Assembly: GCA_958510875.1 (NCBI GenBank)
Contig: OY294067.1
Span: forward strand, 249,875,736 to 249,939,735
Source: Endomychus coccineus
Lineage: Eukaryota; Arthropoda; Insecta; Coleoptera; Endomychidae
DNA length: 64,000 nucleotides
Direction of reading: 5' to 3'
Positions 34,480-46,700 of this stretch are shown here, piece after piece. The position numbers were made by a program, and so were the translations under genes. The first letter of the stretch is position 1, and each line of letters starts with the position of its first letter. The notes below the pieces were generated by a model, which was not told the origin of the DNA, searched no databases, and saw only the letters and a list, made by a program, of their open reading frames with translations.

Positions 34480-35380
34480 CGAATTAATTGCCCAGAAATC
34501 TGGGATAAGAAGCACAGACACCGGACTTTAGGAGTAAAGCCATGTGGTGCAGCATAATACCCACGCAGAGGCAGTTTTTTCCGCCCCCGGCGGGACTACT
34601 TTAGGCGGTCCCATCTCAGGCATACCTAGGACCCTGTCCCGTGCATACCCAAGATGGAGCTTGCTTGCTAGACTCATATACTGCCCCTTCTGGGCTATGG
34701 TCAATTCCACCTCCTCGTAATTACCTGTTTCACCAGGAACGGCTACGAGTAAACGTTCGGCTTTCGTTCAAATAGCCTACCGCATATGCCACCACGACCG
34801 TGAATCCGTTCCGACCAGCCATCTGGGATAAGAAGGCACTGCGCCGTGGTTTTTATGGGTAAATGACATGTGGTGCACCGTTTACCTGACGTTTCGCAGC
34901 GGTACCTTTTTTCGCCCCTGCTCAGGCAGGCCGAGGTTACTTTAAGCGAGAACCTGCGTTACCTATGGTGCAACAGGCACGGTACTTGCTAGTTATTCCC
35001 CCTGACTCATGAGGAATAGCCCCACTCGCCTGCTTGTGTTAGCCTAAGCTACGTTTACGAACCATCGCCGGCCTCGTTCAAGTTTGGCCTTCCGCATGTG
35101 TCTACCACGTCCGTGAATCCGTTCCGACCAGCATCCCTGAGATAAGAAGGCACGGGGTCGTGGTTTTAGAGGTTAAAATGTATGCGGTGCCCAGTTCACC
35201 GGATCTCTTGCAGTGGCAACGTTAGTTTGGCCCCGAAGGGTTACTTGTCTCGAGAACCGCGAAGAGGTGTTGCTTGCTGAATCTACCGCCAGTTTCTCTC
35301 CGGCCTAGTAGATTCTCTCCCGACAGTGAGAGATACAGTGAGACAGAGATGTTGCTAGCACCGACCGATGAATAATTCGG
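34480..35380. repeat. Three diverged tandem units of about 310 bp, GC-rich, inside the hAT element
   Basis: CTGGGATAAGAAGCAC (34500), CTGGGATAAGAAGGCAC (34823) and CTGAGATAAGAAGGCAC (35137) mark three unit starts. Each is followed by a GTGG/GGTTTTA and TGTGGTGC pattern; the second and third are preceded by CGTGAATCCGTTCCGACCAGC. Base composition is far richer in GC than anything around. No frame is coding. Confidence 0.8.
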
Positions 35381-35549
35381 GAATTTTCCAGAATTTTAAA
35401 ATAACGCTATCTATGCGCGATCGCCGCCCCCGCCAGTCCTCGTGTTATCAATAATGAATATTGTTCGTTACGTTTTGAAAGTGAATTTGTTGATCTAAAA
35501 CAGAGTAAGTTAGTTGAGGTATTATTTGAGTTATATTTGGTCATAAAAT

Positions 35550-36966
35550 ATGTCTGGGCCGTCTTCCAGTAAATATAGAAAGGTTGATCAAGAACGTCGT
35601 ATCTTCCAAGACAAATGGACCAAAGAATATTTTTTGTTATATATTTAGGAAAAACCAATTTGTTTGATATGTAATGAAGCAGTTGCTGTTTTAAAAGAAT
35701 ATAATTTAAGAAGATATTACTTACAAAGCATTTGGAAAAATATGGGAAATTAACAGGCCAATTAAGAAGGGACAGCATCGAAAAACTAAAAAGAAATTTA
35801 GCTGGTCAGCAAAATACTTTTTTCAAACGCAATGCAGACGCAGAAAGTATTGTTCGAGCAAGTTATGCCGTTAGTAAAAAATTGGCAGAACATTCAAAGC
35901 CATTTTCAGGTGAATTTGTGAAAGAGTACTTACTAGAAGTTGCAAATATTTTATGTCCCGAAAATAGTAAAAAATTTGAACAGATCAGTTTGCCTCGAAG
36001 AACGGTTACAAGATAAATAGATTTAATGGCAGAAAACATCAAAGCCACTCTTAGCAACACTGTGGAAAATTGTGTCTCATTCTCAATAGCTTTGGACGAG
36101 ACTATTGACATTAGTGATACAGCGCAAGTAGTTGTTTCCTGTGTGAATTATATTAAATCAAGAGGTTTGAATCATCGTCAGTTCCAGCAATTTCTGCTTG
36201 ATTTGGAAGCCGAATATGGGGATTTAATTTTTTATTGTGAAGTTCGCTGTCTCAGCAAAGGCAAGATGTTGATGCGATTTTACAAGTTAAGAGAGGAAGT
36301 GCAAGCTTTTATGGAGATGAAAGAAAAACCCGAATTGGTCCTATACCTAAAAGATGATGCGTGGCTATCTGATTTAGCATTTTTGGTTGACGTAATTGGT
36401 TACTTAAGCGAGCTAAATAGGAATATACAGAAGCAAGGACAATTTGTACATAAATTATTCGCTCATATAAAATCATTCCAAGCCAAACTTCGGTTGTGGG
36501 AAACTCAGCTTCGTTCAAGCAATACGTATCACTTCCCCACATTAGCGACACACACAAATTTTGAGGGGATACGTTAGCCGAGGCATTGAGTTCTTTAAAC
36601 AAAGAATTTACATCCAGGTTTCAGGATTTCCGTTCACTAGAAAGAGTTTGAAATATTCATAAATCCATTTACTGTGAACGTTGAACAGGCGGCTATGTCT
36701 CTTCAAATGGAACTAATTCAACTTCAACCAGGTGATGTTTTGAAAAGAATTTTATAAAAAATACATTCCCAAGGATACTTATCCAGGTTTGGTACTTTTA
36801 TATGCAAAATAATGTGTTTGTTCGGTAGTACTTATTGTGTTCACGAAAGCAAAAAATAAGTCGACTTAGTGACGTTAATTTGGAAAAAACATTACGTGTC
36901 GCAACATCACAGTCACTAGATATTGAACTTCTTTCAAAGCAAATGCAATCGCAGGTTTCTCATTAG
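35550..36966 (+). pseudogene. hAT transposase pseudogene (GTF2IRD2/ZBED-like group)
   Basis: It starts MSGPSSSKYRKVDQERRIFQ and continues as a worn BED-type zinc-finger region, with a stop soon after. The next frame (35732-36016) has GQQNTFFKRNADAESIVRAS and EHSKPFSGEFVKEYL. The frame at 36026-36577 has SFSIALDETIDISDTAQV, which holds a catalytic Asp, but then jumps to RQFQQFLLDLEAEYGDLIFY, so part of the core is deleted. The C-terminal hAT end, VNLEKTLRVATSQSLDIELL, is near 36862-36930. Stops, frameshifts and a deletion make it non-functional. Confidence 0.8.
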
Positions 36967-37197
36967 GATTTTTAGTTTTCTATACCTAGTTTATTTTGTT
37001 TGTTAGGTGTTTCAACCTAAAGTTTAAATTGTTTATTTGTCAAAATGCCTATTTAAGCTTCGTTTTATAAACTAAAAACTAAATAAATGATTTCTTGAAA
37101 CTTGCTTTTTAATTAGATTTTAGATTTTTAATTGCGGCCCGCGGCCCATATGAATTTTTTTATTTTGGCTCTTTCCAAAAAAGTTTTCTCATGCCTG

Positions 37198-37928
37198 CTA
37201 ATAGCATACAAAGTTCCTTTATAAATCTGATTTACCTTCATCTCCCGATTTCATCAGTTCTCCATGAGTTTTACTTGGGCTGACCTAATACAGCATAAAC
37301 AGTTCCTACACCTGGCAAGAACATTTTATTACTGCATGCTCAATGATGAATGTACATATTTGTGGTCATTGATGATAATCACAATAAATTGTTTACAAAC
37401 TGCTTCAGTATGCTTTCTGTGATTCAATTCACATCGATGGTGAGATTTATGAAAAGTGTTATAACTCGCTGAATATTGCAGGAAACGAACGACTCTACCT
37501 CTATAGGTTTATAATAAAAAGGACACAAGGTAAAACATGTATATAATTTATTTTATATGTACAATTATTATAAATATATCACAAAATTATACTATTTCAC
37601 TATTTTCTAATTATTAATTCAAATTATATGTACCAAATATAAAATATAATATTTTCATTTGGAATGACAATGATATAGAAGGTTAAAATTCAAGGTACCA
37701 AGGCCATGCACTTGAATAGAATGAGCAACAAAATGGGCCTTCTGCCATTCTAAACCTGACAATAAAAAAATGTTAAGATTTGATTTACGTGATAGAAATT
37801 GTTCAACGAATCTATAATAAATTATCAAGAGCTACTTAGACCCTTGACAAATATTCTTTATGTTTGTTTTCTTAATAATTCTGAATGATTTCAATCAAAT
37901 TAGATTTATAATTTAGTTTACACTAACG
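37198..37928. other. AT-rich intergenic stretch
   Basis: No coding frame or repeat that I could support. Confidence 0.4.
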
Positions 37929-38832
37929 CCCTTTTTCCACTTGAATTGTAACTTATCTACAGCACTTTTTAATTGGGATGCAGACATTATCAAAGATGTA
38001 TACTGATTCTATAACAGATTACAAATGAATGCGAAATATTTAACGGTCAAATTTGAGAAAGTGTTAATTACAACCAGTAATAAAGCTGTCATTGTGCTAA
38101 TTGTAATGAAGGATTAACTTCATTGCCAGCTCTGTAAATCTTTAAGAAAACATTCACTATATTAAGTGACCCCAATAAGTTCTAAGCATTCACTTATAAT
38201 CCTACTATTGTTAAAACACTACATGTAACAGCAAATCTAATTTACAACACATTCTCGGTAACCGTTCTGAAAAATTTCAGTTCTTGATAAATCAGGTATA
38301 CAGTATCGGAAACAATTCTTCTGGGGTATAGACAGAAATCTACACGAGCAACAAGGAACGCAATGATATGATAATACCACATAAACAAGAGAGAAGCACT
38401 GATTTGCGCCCCTCCTCTTACCCCAGCCAACGCGTTAACTGACCACGTGGCAATGCGAGCTGACCGAGTGACCGCCCTGACTCCTATCTCTGTGTCGTGA
38501 CGTCGATATCCTATCCCTTCCTCGAGCGAGTCGACGAGAAATTGTAAAGCTCTCTCAACATATAGGCTATTCTTTACGCTCTCATGAAACCACCATACCC
38601 AAGATAAATGCTTTCCGATAGTGATCAATGCTATGTTGGCTTAACTTAAAGGAATATTTCTACAAAGTTCAAAGAACATTTTTATCATGTGCGCAAAACT
38701 AACATTGATAAGCCCGCCGTAGCGAACCATGTCTTACCATTACAAAAACGAATTAGTTTACCTGTCGTTGATAATGGCTGCTTCACAATTGAAAAGTGCT
38801 TTAGATAAGTTACAATTTAAGTGGAAAAAGGG
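37929..38832. mobile_element. Non-autonomous DNA transposon, family tipped CCCTTTTTCCACTT
   Basis: CCCTTTTTCCACTTGAATTG at the left and its inverse at 38813-38832 begin inverted repeats of about 65 bp (through GCAGACATTATC on the left). The middle includes a GC-richer segment (38390-38600). A 128-aa frame at 38242-38628 shows no domain. Related end sequence occurs near 54541-54690 and, inverted, near 59815-59992. Confidence 0.7.
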
Positions 38833-40447
38833 TTTTATTTTTTTGTACTATTTGGGAAAAACATAACGAACTTTTACATTTGTCATAGTTCTCCCAGTAT
38901 TTTGAATTTTGTTCAGTTCCCCATTTATCCAAATTTCGCCTCGTGTGAAGACAATTTGTGCCTATAAAGCGGCAACATGTATTTTTGCTCTTCAAACATC
39001 TTTTTATGCAAATTTCAACAGGTTTACAGAGGTTTGGATAGGCGAAATTTTGATCCGTATGTGTGAGCTATACCGAGTAAGTTTTCTACCTTGTTTCATC
39101 GAAATATCTTTAAAAAATGGAATAAATTTTCAGAAAATGAATCTCGCCAAAATTGCCCTCTTCTACAACCCCCCCCCCTGGGGTATAAGAAGCAACTTTG
39201 GAATTTTAAATGAAAATTCCTTTTTTATTATCAAATTCGTCACTTCATTAATAAAAAAGTTGCATAAAAAAAGTACTAGGAAAAAATTGATTAAAAAGGG
39301 GTCTCTATTTAAATTTCTAAAGTTACCCGCTCCCCTTTCACCTCCGGGTGGTGTAAGGATGGTAATTTTGGAGAGGTTAATTTTCTCTCTAACACAACCG
39401 ACTTTTTTTCGTAAAATACATATTTCTTAAGATATTTCGATGTCTCAATATAAAAAAACACACCCGGAATAAGTACTAGATACACGAAATACATCAGTGC
39501 AATATTTGGTGATCTAATATGACCATTTCAAATTCGGCTTTTTTGGATTCATATTTCACAATGGTTCGATTTATTGATCACCAGATGACTAGTTAATATC
39601 CCTGACTTGAAATAGTTTGTTCTTTACACCGTAAACGCACCTTGTTTGTTTTCGCTTGAATGTCTAATCTGGGAACAGATCCAGTAATGCATCAAACTGA
39701 TGGGATGAGTTTTATGTGCTGGTTATTATGAAAGTGATCTATGTCAAGAACGTTAAAAAAAATAGTAATCCGCTTTTTTTTCTTGCATTCTTTCACATTG
39801 CCATATGTGCAAAAATTTTAATATTGAAGCTTTAGATTGAATTTAGTTTTGCGTCGTTAAGACAGAATTTAGATAACTGTAAGTGACTAAGTTACTGTCG
39901 TACTTTTGTAACTTATGTGTTAATTATTTTACTGTCATGAGATGGTTGGTTCGGGTAAATATATTTAGAGAACTATCAAAAGTAATATTCATTGTATATA
40001 ATAATGTGAAAAAGGCCATTTTTTAAAATGTAATTGGCAGATATAAATAATACTTCTAAGAAATGGAAACGTACCTTCAGATAAGTGAAACCAAGACGTC
40101 ATTGCATTGATTTATGTGTAAATCTAAAAACCACAGATACGGAGCAAATGATGAAAAAGAACCATAAATGAAGATTATTATGTAAAAAAAGTAAGAAAAA
40201 TGAAGAGAAATAGTGGCGAAAAATACATTACAAAAGATTCTAAAGTTGTTTCCGCCAAAGATTTGAAGAAAGGTTTTAATATCTTAAAATATGAAGGGAC
40301 AAAATCTGATTTTGAAAAGTAAAACTCTTGGTTAAAAATACAATGGAAGAGATTTTTGAAAAATGCACCATATAAAATTTTGTATAAAACCTCTTTAGAA
40401 AGTGATGCCAAAATGATCACTAAAACTTCAAAATCCCAAAATCAGAT
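38833..40447. other. AT-rich intergenic stretch, repeat-like, no gene
   Basis: Short frames such as 38909-39430 are rich in homopolymers and cross C and G runs (CCCCCCCCCTGGGG near 39170); no domain is visible. Confidence 0.4.
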
Positions 40448-40628
40448 ATGAAAATTAATATCTTGGATAGTAGACTTCCGCGGACAGCTAATCTTGAAAA
40501 ATCTTGTGTTCCGGATGGATTCCGCGTCACAATAGCTCGACTTGATGCCGACGTTTCGCCAACCATTACAGGTAGCTATTGTGACGCGGAATCCATCCGG
40601 AACACAAGATGTTTCATGAAAATTAATA
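40448..40628. mobile_element. Small foldback element with perfect 37-bp arms
   Basis: Arms 40501-40537 and 40574-40610 are exact inverses (starting ATCTTGTGTTCCGGATGGAT) around a 36-bp loop. The 13-mer ATGAAAATTAATA flanks both sides (40448-40460 and 40616-40628), like a long target duplication. It has no coding capacity. Confidence 0.65.
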
Positions 40629-42580
40629 ACGCAGATATAATGTTATAAAATGATGATTAGTCTTGTTGGTAACTTTTGATTATAATAAAATTGACTCCGA
40701 TTGTGTTGTCGTCACAAGTCCATTCACTGTCATAAGGATTTCAGTAAATTTTAAAGCTCTAATATTGGTCTTTATGTTTAAAGTTCTTAAATAAATATCT
40801 GCGTAGTTACGTACGAAACAATTCAAGGTTTGGATACGAATTTGAATCTATGACAGTGAAAGGTGGGGTCGTAACTTCACACTATCGCAGTGAATTATTG
40901 TTCATTGTTACTTTTGAAATATTCTATTAATTTCTAAAATGGTCGTTTGAAGGTTCAAAAAATCATAATTTGAAGACAGTTAAAAAAATTCTGATTTTAC
41001 AAGAGTAAATATTTTTTTTAAAGATAGTATAGAAATAGTTTTTAATCTGCTTAAACTCAGACCTTTAAGTACCACTCTCATAATAACGTGTACTAGCAGC
41101 GTTGAGGGGCACTCTACCCTTAAACTCGCCGCACGTGCTAGAAAGACTTACTTATGCACTAATATCATGATATAGGTACAATTTTTTTTATATTTTGACT
41201 TCACCTGAGACCCTATAAACTTCGTAGAACATTTACAGTTACCATCGTGTTATATTATCTGGTGCACAATTATTGAATTCATTAGAAAATGATTATTGCC
41301 AAATCACATCAAATGGAAATTAGTGAAATAGACCACTCAGAAAAAAAAATTAATATTTTTAACATATTCTATACAGAGGTGTGACAAGTAACTCCTTAAT
41401 TTTTTCATTGGTTCTAGAAATTTAATATTTTATATTGTTCAGAAACCAAAGTCAGATCTATGTTTTGTATCAGTTGGTAGTACTCACAATTCAATTGCAA
41501 TTTACATTGTAAATATTTAAATTTTAGATATATACATACTAAATGGGATAGATAGAAACTGCAATGTAGAAATAAATGAAAGAGTTGCATTTTGCATAAA
41601 ACAAAGTCCTGGTAAATGCTTAGATTCCGGTAATTTATGTTGTACTTTAAAAGAACGTTAGATTTTCCCTTTTTGAAATAATGAATGATTATGGTGAATG
41701 TTTTATACAATTCACTCAGAAGCATAGCTACAACAAATGAAAAGGGGTAAATGTAGGACTCTACTGTATGCCTTTTGATTATATTCGAAATGTATGACTC
41801 ACCTTAACATATCCTCCAATAACTTTTGTCACTTGTGTGTAAACATTTTTTATTTTTCGGATAAAATTAAATTAATTACGATTAAGTCTCTGATAGTCTG
41901 GGAAAAACTTGGAAAATTTCCAAGGTTCGAAACTTAGAACCACCCAGTATCATATAGACCACCCTGAGTCGCGGGACCCAGGTGAAGCTACCCCTTAAGA
42001 TCCGTGGTAGCTACGCTTCTTTCACCGGAACCTAGCTTATATTTCTACTGATTAAAGAAAAAAATAAATCTGATAGGTATATAAATGCATCTATTAGATA
42101 AAAATATGATTATAATGGCCAAAAAGAAATGAAAGTTTCTATCGACTCCACTAAAGTTGAATTGAAACAAGCTATATAAAGGAATGTATTCTTATTATGT
42201 ACATTCAAATAAAAAATATACAACTGTTGAGGTTGTTACTACCACCTTATTAAGGCAATATTGTATGGCCCTGTATTTCAGTGCGTTCTTAAACCAAGGA
42301 TGACCTAAATTGTGCTCTTATAACTAAGAAACGATCGCCCTTATCTACTGAAAATTCTGTTTACGTGCTCTTATGCCAACTAGAGGTTAGCTCTCTGTAT
42401 GTATTTCAGTAGAAAGTTGAACTACGGTTACCTAACCTTTGGTTTAGTTCCATCAGATATATATTGTCACCACTTTTCTGTCAAACTAATGTCACTTGAA
42501 ATTGAAAGTAACCTTAAATCAGTGTTGTGCAGTAGCGTTTCAAGCTAAAAAACTATTTTTATTAATTTACTGTGTTATAA
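40629..42580. other. AT-rich intergenic stretch
   Basis: No gene seen. A segment at 41930-42050 (GGTAGCTACGCTTCTTTCAC) is GC-richer and may be an old repeat, but no structure was resolved. Confidence 0.4.
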
Positions 42581-42667
42581 ATGGAAGAAAAGAAAAGAAC
42601 CAATAACTTTACTCAAGCGGAGGAAGATCAGTTGCTTAAGCTACGATCACAACGCCCGCGCCCATAA
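42581..42667 (+). pseudogene. Myb/SANT-like N-terminal fragment, PIF/Harbinger-type
   Basis: An ATG after a transcript-leader-like stretch opens MEEKKRTNNFTQAEEDQLLK, the first helix of the Myb/SANT proteins that accompany PIF/Harbinger transposases. It stops after 28 residues. Upstream, GGCCCTGTATTTCAGTGCGT near 42266 resembles Harbinger termini. No transposase follows, so this would be an internally deleted copy. Confidence 0.4.
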
Positions 42668-43718
42668 CTGTGGTTTATCCGTTACATTATCGTTGCAATG
42701 GTTGCGATCATCGGTATCCACTGAACATTCAAGTGGCCACCATCAGAGTAAAATAAATTAGAAAACAAAATGTGCCTGTTTGGAGTTAGTAATACAAATA
42801 AGGGGAGACCTTAGCTGGAGATAAATCTGAATTCTTAGGAATGCTTTTTCGCTCTTAATTTCCATCCCTTCTAAAATACCTAAATATTTGTCTGTACTGT
42901 GCTTTAAATAAAAGCAATGTGACTCCTACTTAAAACATGTTCTGCTAATTCTGATTTAAACACTATGATTTTTCTGTATATGGCAAAATTTTTGGTTTGA
43001 CTAAATGGAGGGTAATGTTACTCAGTTGATTAGTCGAATACTTCACTGTATCCTGCGCAGGACAGAGAAACGTTATTATGTCTGTTGCAATTTTCCTTGC
43101 TGTGATAGTCAGCTACACCTCTATACCTAACCACTAATACCTAAGACCGACCCATCTTTAAACGAGTTAAACTTACAATTGAAGTACTGGTCAATTCATA
43201 TGTAGACCTTCGACTGTCTATTTCAACGAAGGTACGAACACTGATAAGTATAGTGGTTCTATGAGTTGACATGTAACAAATATATATGTCTCGGATCTCT
43301 GTAATTAATGTCTAATGCTTATGCATCATTTTTGTCAAATAACGAAGTTTTTACTAGTATTGAACAAATTTCATTAATTCAATCGTTCAAGTACGAACTC
43401 GGTTCTTCTGAGCGGCGTTTAGATAAATCGAATGGTTAAACAATTACTGAAATACCGGGCCTAAGAGTTTATTTTTCTATCATGGATTGTCTTGTAAACC
43501 TGTATATATCATGCCGATTCAGTTCAGGCTTTTTATTTCATCTTTGATTTTATTGAAATCCATTTCATTTGTTAAAATAAGGGCAATATCAAAATTTCAC
43601 ATCTGATAATTTCCAGCTAACATTTCAAAAGAAGGATAAGCATATTTCTTATTACACTGGTGCCATTTTGAAAAACAATACATCATAAAATTCTCCTTAC
43701 TGATATTTTGAAAATACA

Positions 43719-46700
43719 TTAAAAATGGCCTTCTAAATCAGGTCTAATTCTTGTATTTACAAGTGCATTATTTTTAATATAATTCTTAGAAACCGTTTTT
43801 CTGCCGGGTATAAGAGTACCTTTAGTTTTACACTGAGGACATTGATTCCCCATATCTGATGCTTCTAGACAATGTGAATGAAAGCAGTGACTACATCCCC
43901 AAACTGCAACCAAATCACTCTCTGTATTTTTAGGGTTGGTAAGTGACTTGTGGCAAAGGCTGCAAGTTTTGCTAGATACATTAACGCCCTTACCATTCCT
44001 TGACAGATGTTTCGCCAAAGCTGTAATCAACAAGTGACAATTTAGTTATGTTTCAATAATAAGGATGATAATAATCCTAAATATAATATAAGTTTATAGC
44101 TTGGGACCTCTTCCTAGGTCCAGCGCATGAACTGATTTAGCGGGAGAATATGTACGGTTGAAGGAAATATAAAATGAATTAGAAGATCTACGTGAATAGG
44201 ACCTGACCTTAAATTGCAATATCTCAAGAATAACCTGCAATAACGACGTAAAGTCGTACTGTTATTAGCCCGAGTCGCGTGCTCAATATAAATTCTTCCA
44301 TAGTTTATTTGGTCATAAAAAGGCTTGAAATCATGTTTACTTAATTTTATTAATTATTTAATTATTTTCAGTCTTCTGAGAAAACGGCATACATTTCAAC
44401 TGTCGCAAAGTTGTTAAATGGACTCTAAATAGGCTGCACACCAATCTACTAAATCACTTAACCAATGTAACTACGATAATAAACTTAAAAAAAACAGATC
44501 AATTAGTCACTTTTATTAGCAAAACCGCTTTTAGACAGTCCTGTGGGTCAAATGTAAATGATTGTAGGAACAGAAAATATATGAAATGATTTAGAAACCG
44601 CTAATGAAAGACGTTAAATTATTCTCATGTTAACTTGAAATTCCATCCAAATAGTCTACATCAACGAACTCGGATATACTAGAATAAGCTAAAGTCGTTT
44701 TTGAGTATCGCCAACATGTCTCTCTCCCACCATACTGTCATCTAGCTTCCCAGCAATCGTGTGGAGAAATAAAGATTGAATAGAGAGATCTCCGATATTG
44801 GCACTCGTAATTCGCCGCCGCTAATCGAATACCTAATGTCAAGATAAGTGACATTTATTTGAAATTTAGATATGTTGGGATGGAACATGGTAGTAATAAT
44901 TGCAAACTGTTTCAGACATGATCAAGACGACAAAGAGAATATTGATGTTTCAGCGCCTAAAAGGTAAAATGTTTAATTACAACAATGGATTTTGTATGAA
45001 TATACTTAGACAGATATGATTTGAAACCAAATTATAGGTTGATGTAGTGGTGAAAAAAGTGAAACTATTATTGTAGTGTAATATAAAATAATTGTGATCT
45101 AATAATGTCCTCGATAGAAACAAATGTTTTTCACTGGTTAAGAATATATAAGAATATACTTAATTGCCCAGATGTAGATGAACAAAGTAATAAGCAGCTC
45201 ATAGTCTGCGCTTCAATATAGTTACTTGCACGCACACATAAATCGGTGAATGGCAATCACCAAAAGAAGAAACGACCTTACAAATTGCTATTATACAAAT
45301 GTGGTCAGTAAGTGAATCAGTTTAATTGCCAAAATACCAGTCTTTTTCTGTAAAACATGGAAGAAACCCACATTTGTCATTAACGTTCTTCTATGTCTAC
45401 AGCTACACTGTTAATATTGGTTATAAAGTTTTTATTTTTCATGTTTCAACAGTTTAAAAAAAACGTACCTTACTGCCTTATAAATAGTACGCCCGTGGCC
45501 TGGGGTACCCTGGAAATCTGTTTAAAATACCCTATACAATACACGCCTATGCCGTGGGGTACTATTCCTCTATCTGTACTGGATTTCTACACGTCATGTT
45601 GGCGATACAAAATTCCGTAGTTACGAATAGACTGACTAACTCTAGTATATTCGAGTTCGTTGGTCTACATGATCTATTTTAAAACTCCATGTTTCATGCT
45701 GACGCCATTGTTAGATTGACACACTATAATATAACCTTTTGTACTGACACTTGCTGTCACATGAACTATCCAAATACAAAATATACCAAAGCGTCAAGTC
45801 TAGGACTTCTTGCTCAGAATAACGACATAATATATATCGTAACGTCACATTACTAATTTACACTTCTGCAGGTGAAATAAATAATTCCATTTGAAAAAAT
45901 TAAGATGGATGTAAAATAACACTTCCTATTTTTACCAATTCAAAGCGATCTGCAAAATTTCAAAGCGATACGACCAATAGGAAGGCGCAACCGTCTCCAC
46001 AACACATCATGTCTAAAATAATCTAGATCGATTCAGAAATACTCAAAACCATAGTCAAAGTATACCAGGTCTGCCGGAGCCTCCATTCCACTCTTTTTAA
46101 AATTTTAGTGCAATCTGATTGGTCGTTTATTTCGTTTATTTAATGTCATTAATGTCATAGACGACGACATAATATGATGTTGTTACGTGCCGGCGACGAG
46201 CTGAAGAGAGCAAGCCTGTGATTGGAGGAGCTGGGTGACGTCACCCAGCGCGAGAAACGATGGAAGGGAGGCTCCGGCAGACCTGGTATACTTTGACTAT
46301 GCTCAAAACGGTATATCCGCGAAATTCCGGGAGAACATTTTTGAGCACTTACACAATAAGTATACTACGTAAAGTGAGGGAAGTAAAAATTAATGATAAA
46401 GTAAAAAAATAATTTTACGTCATTGAAGATGGGAGACCGAAGGTTAAGTTACTTCAAGAATTTCCCCAGCTCGTATTTTTTTCTAATAAGGGTTTTTAAT
46501 TTTTGTGCGTTAAGCCGGTATAACAGGAAATACGCTGTATATCAAAAATGAGAAGTGTGGAAAATCATCCGAGAAGTGATGAAATCCATTCTAAACCTCA
46601 ATAAAACTCTTCGATATTTATTAATTTAATAAATAAATGTGAATAAGTTCCCCTAACTTCGTAGCTTCTTCAAACAATGATATATGCCACAACTAAGTAA

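Larger units (their letters stand above)
34000..37197 (+). mobile_element. hAT transposon, about 3.2 kb
   Basis: The left end CAGGCATGGGCAACCCACGG pairs with the right end, which finishes TTTTCTCATGCCTG; the inner GCGGCCCGCGGCCCAT mirrors the left GGCCCGCCG. Flanks CTATATAG (left) and CTAATAGC (right) are near matches, compatible with a worn 8-bp duplication. It carries a hAT transposase pseudogene and a GC-rich insert. It lies between the convergent ends of RMC1 and VPS8. Confidence 0.85.

Noticed and set aside
38242..38628. 128-residue minus-strand frame
   Set aside because: It lies in the interior of a non-autonomous transposon with no domain, no splice context and no similarity that I recognise.
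41930..42055. Possible tRNA-derived SINE (GGTTCGAAACTTAGAACC)
   Set aside because: The B-box-like string has mismatches and no A box lies at a suitable distance.
44872..45221. Small plus-strand frames that might be the first exons of a gene nested in VPS8
   Set aside because: They are short, no convincing donor continues them and no second exon was found.
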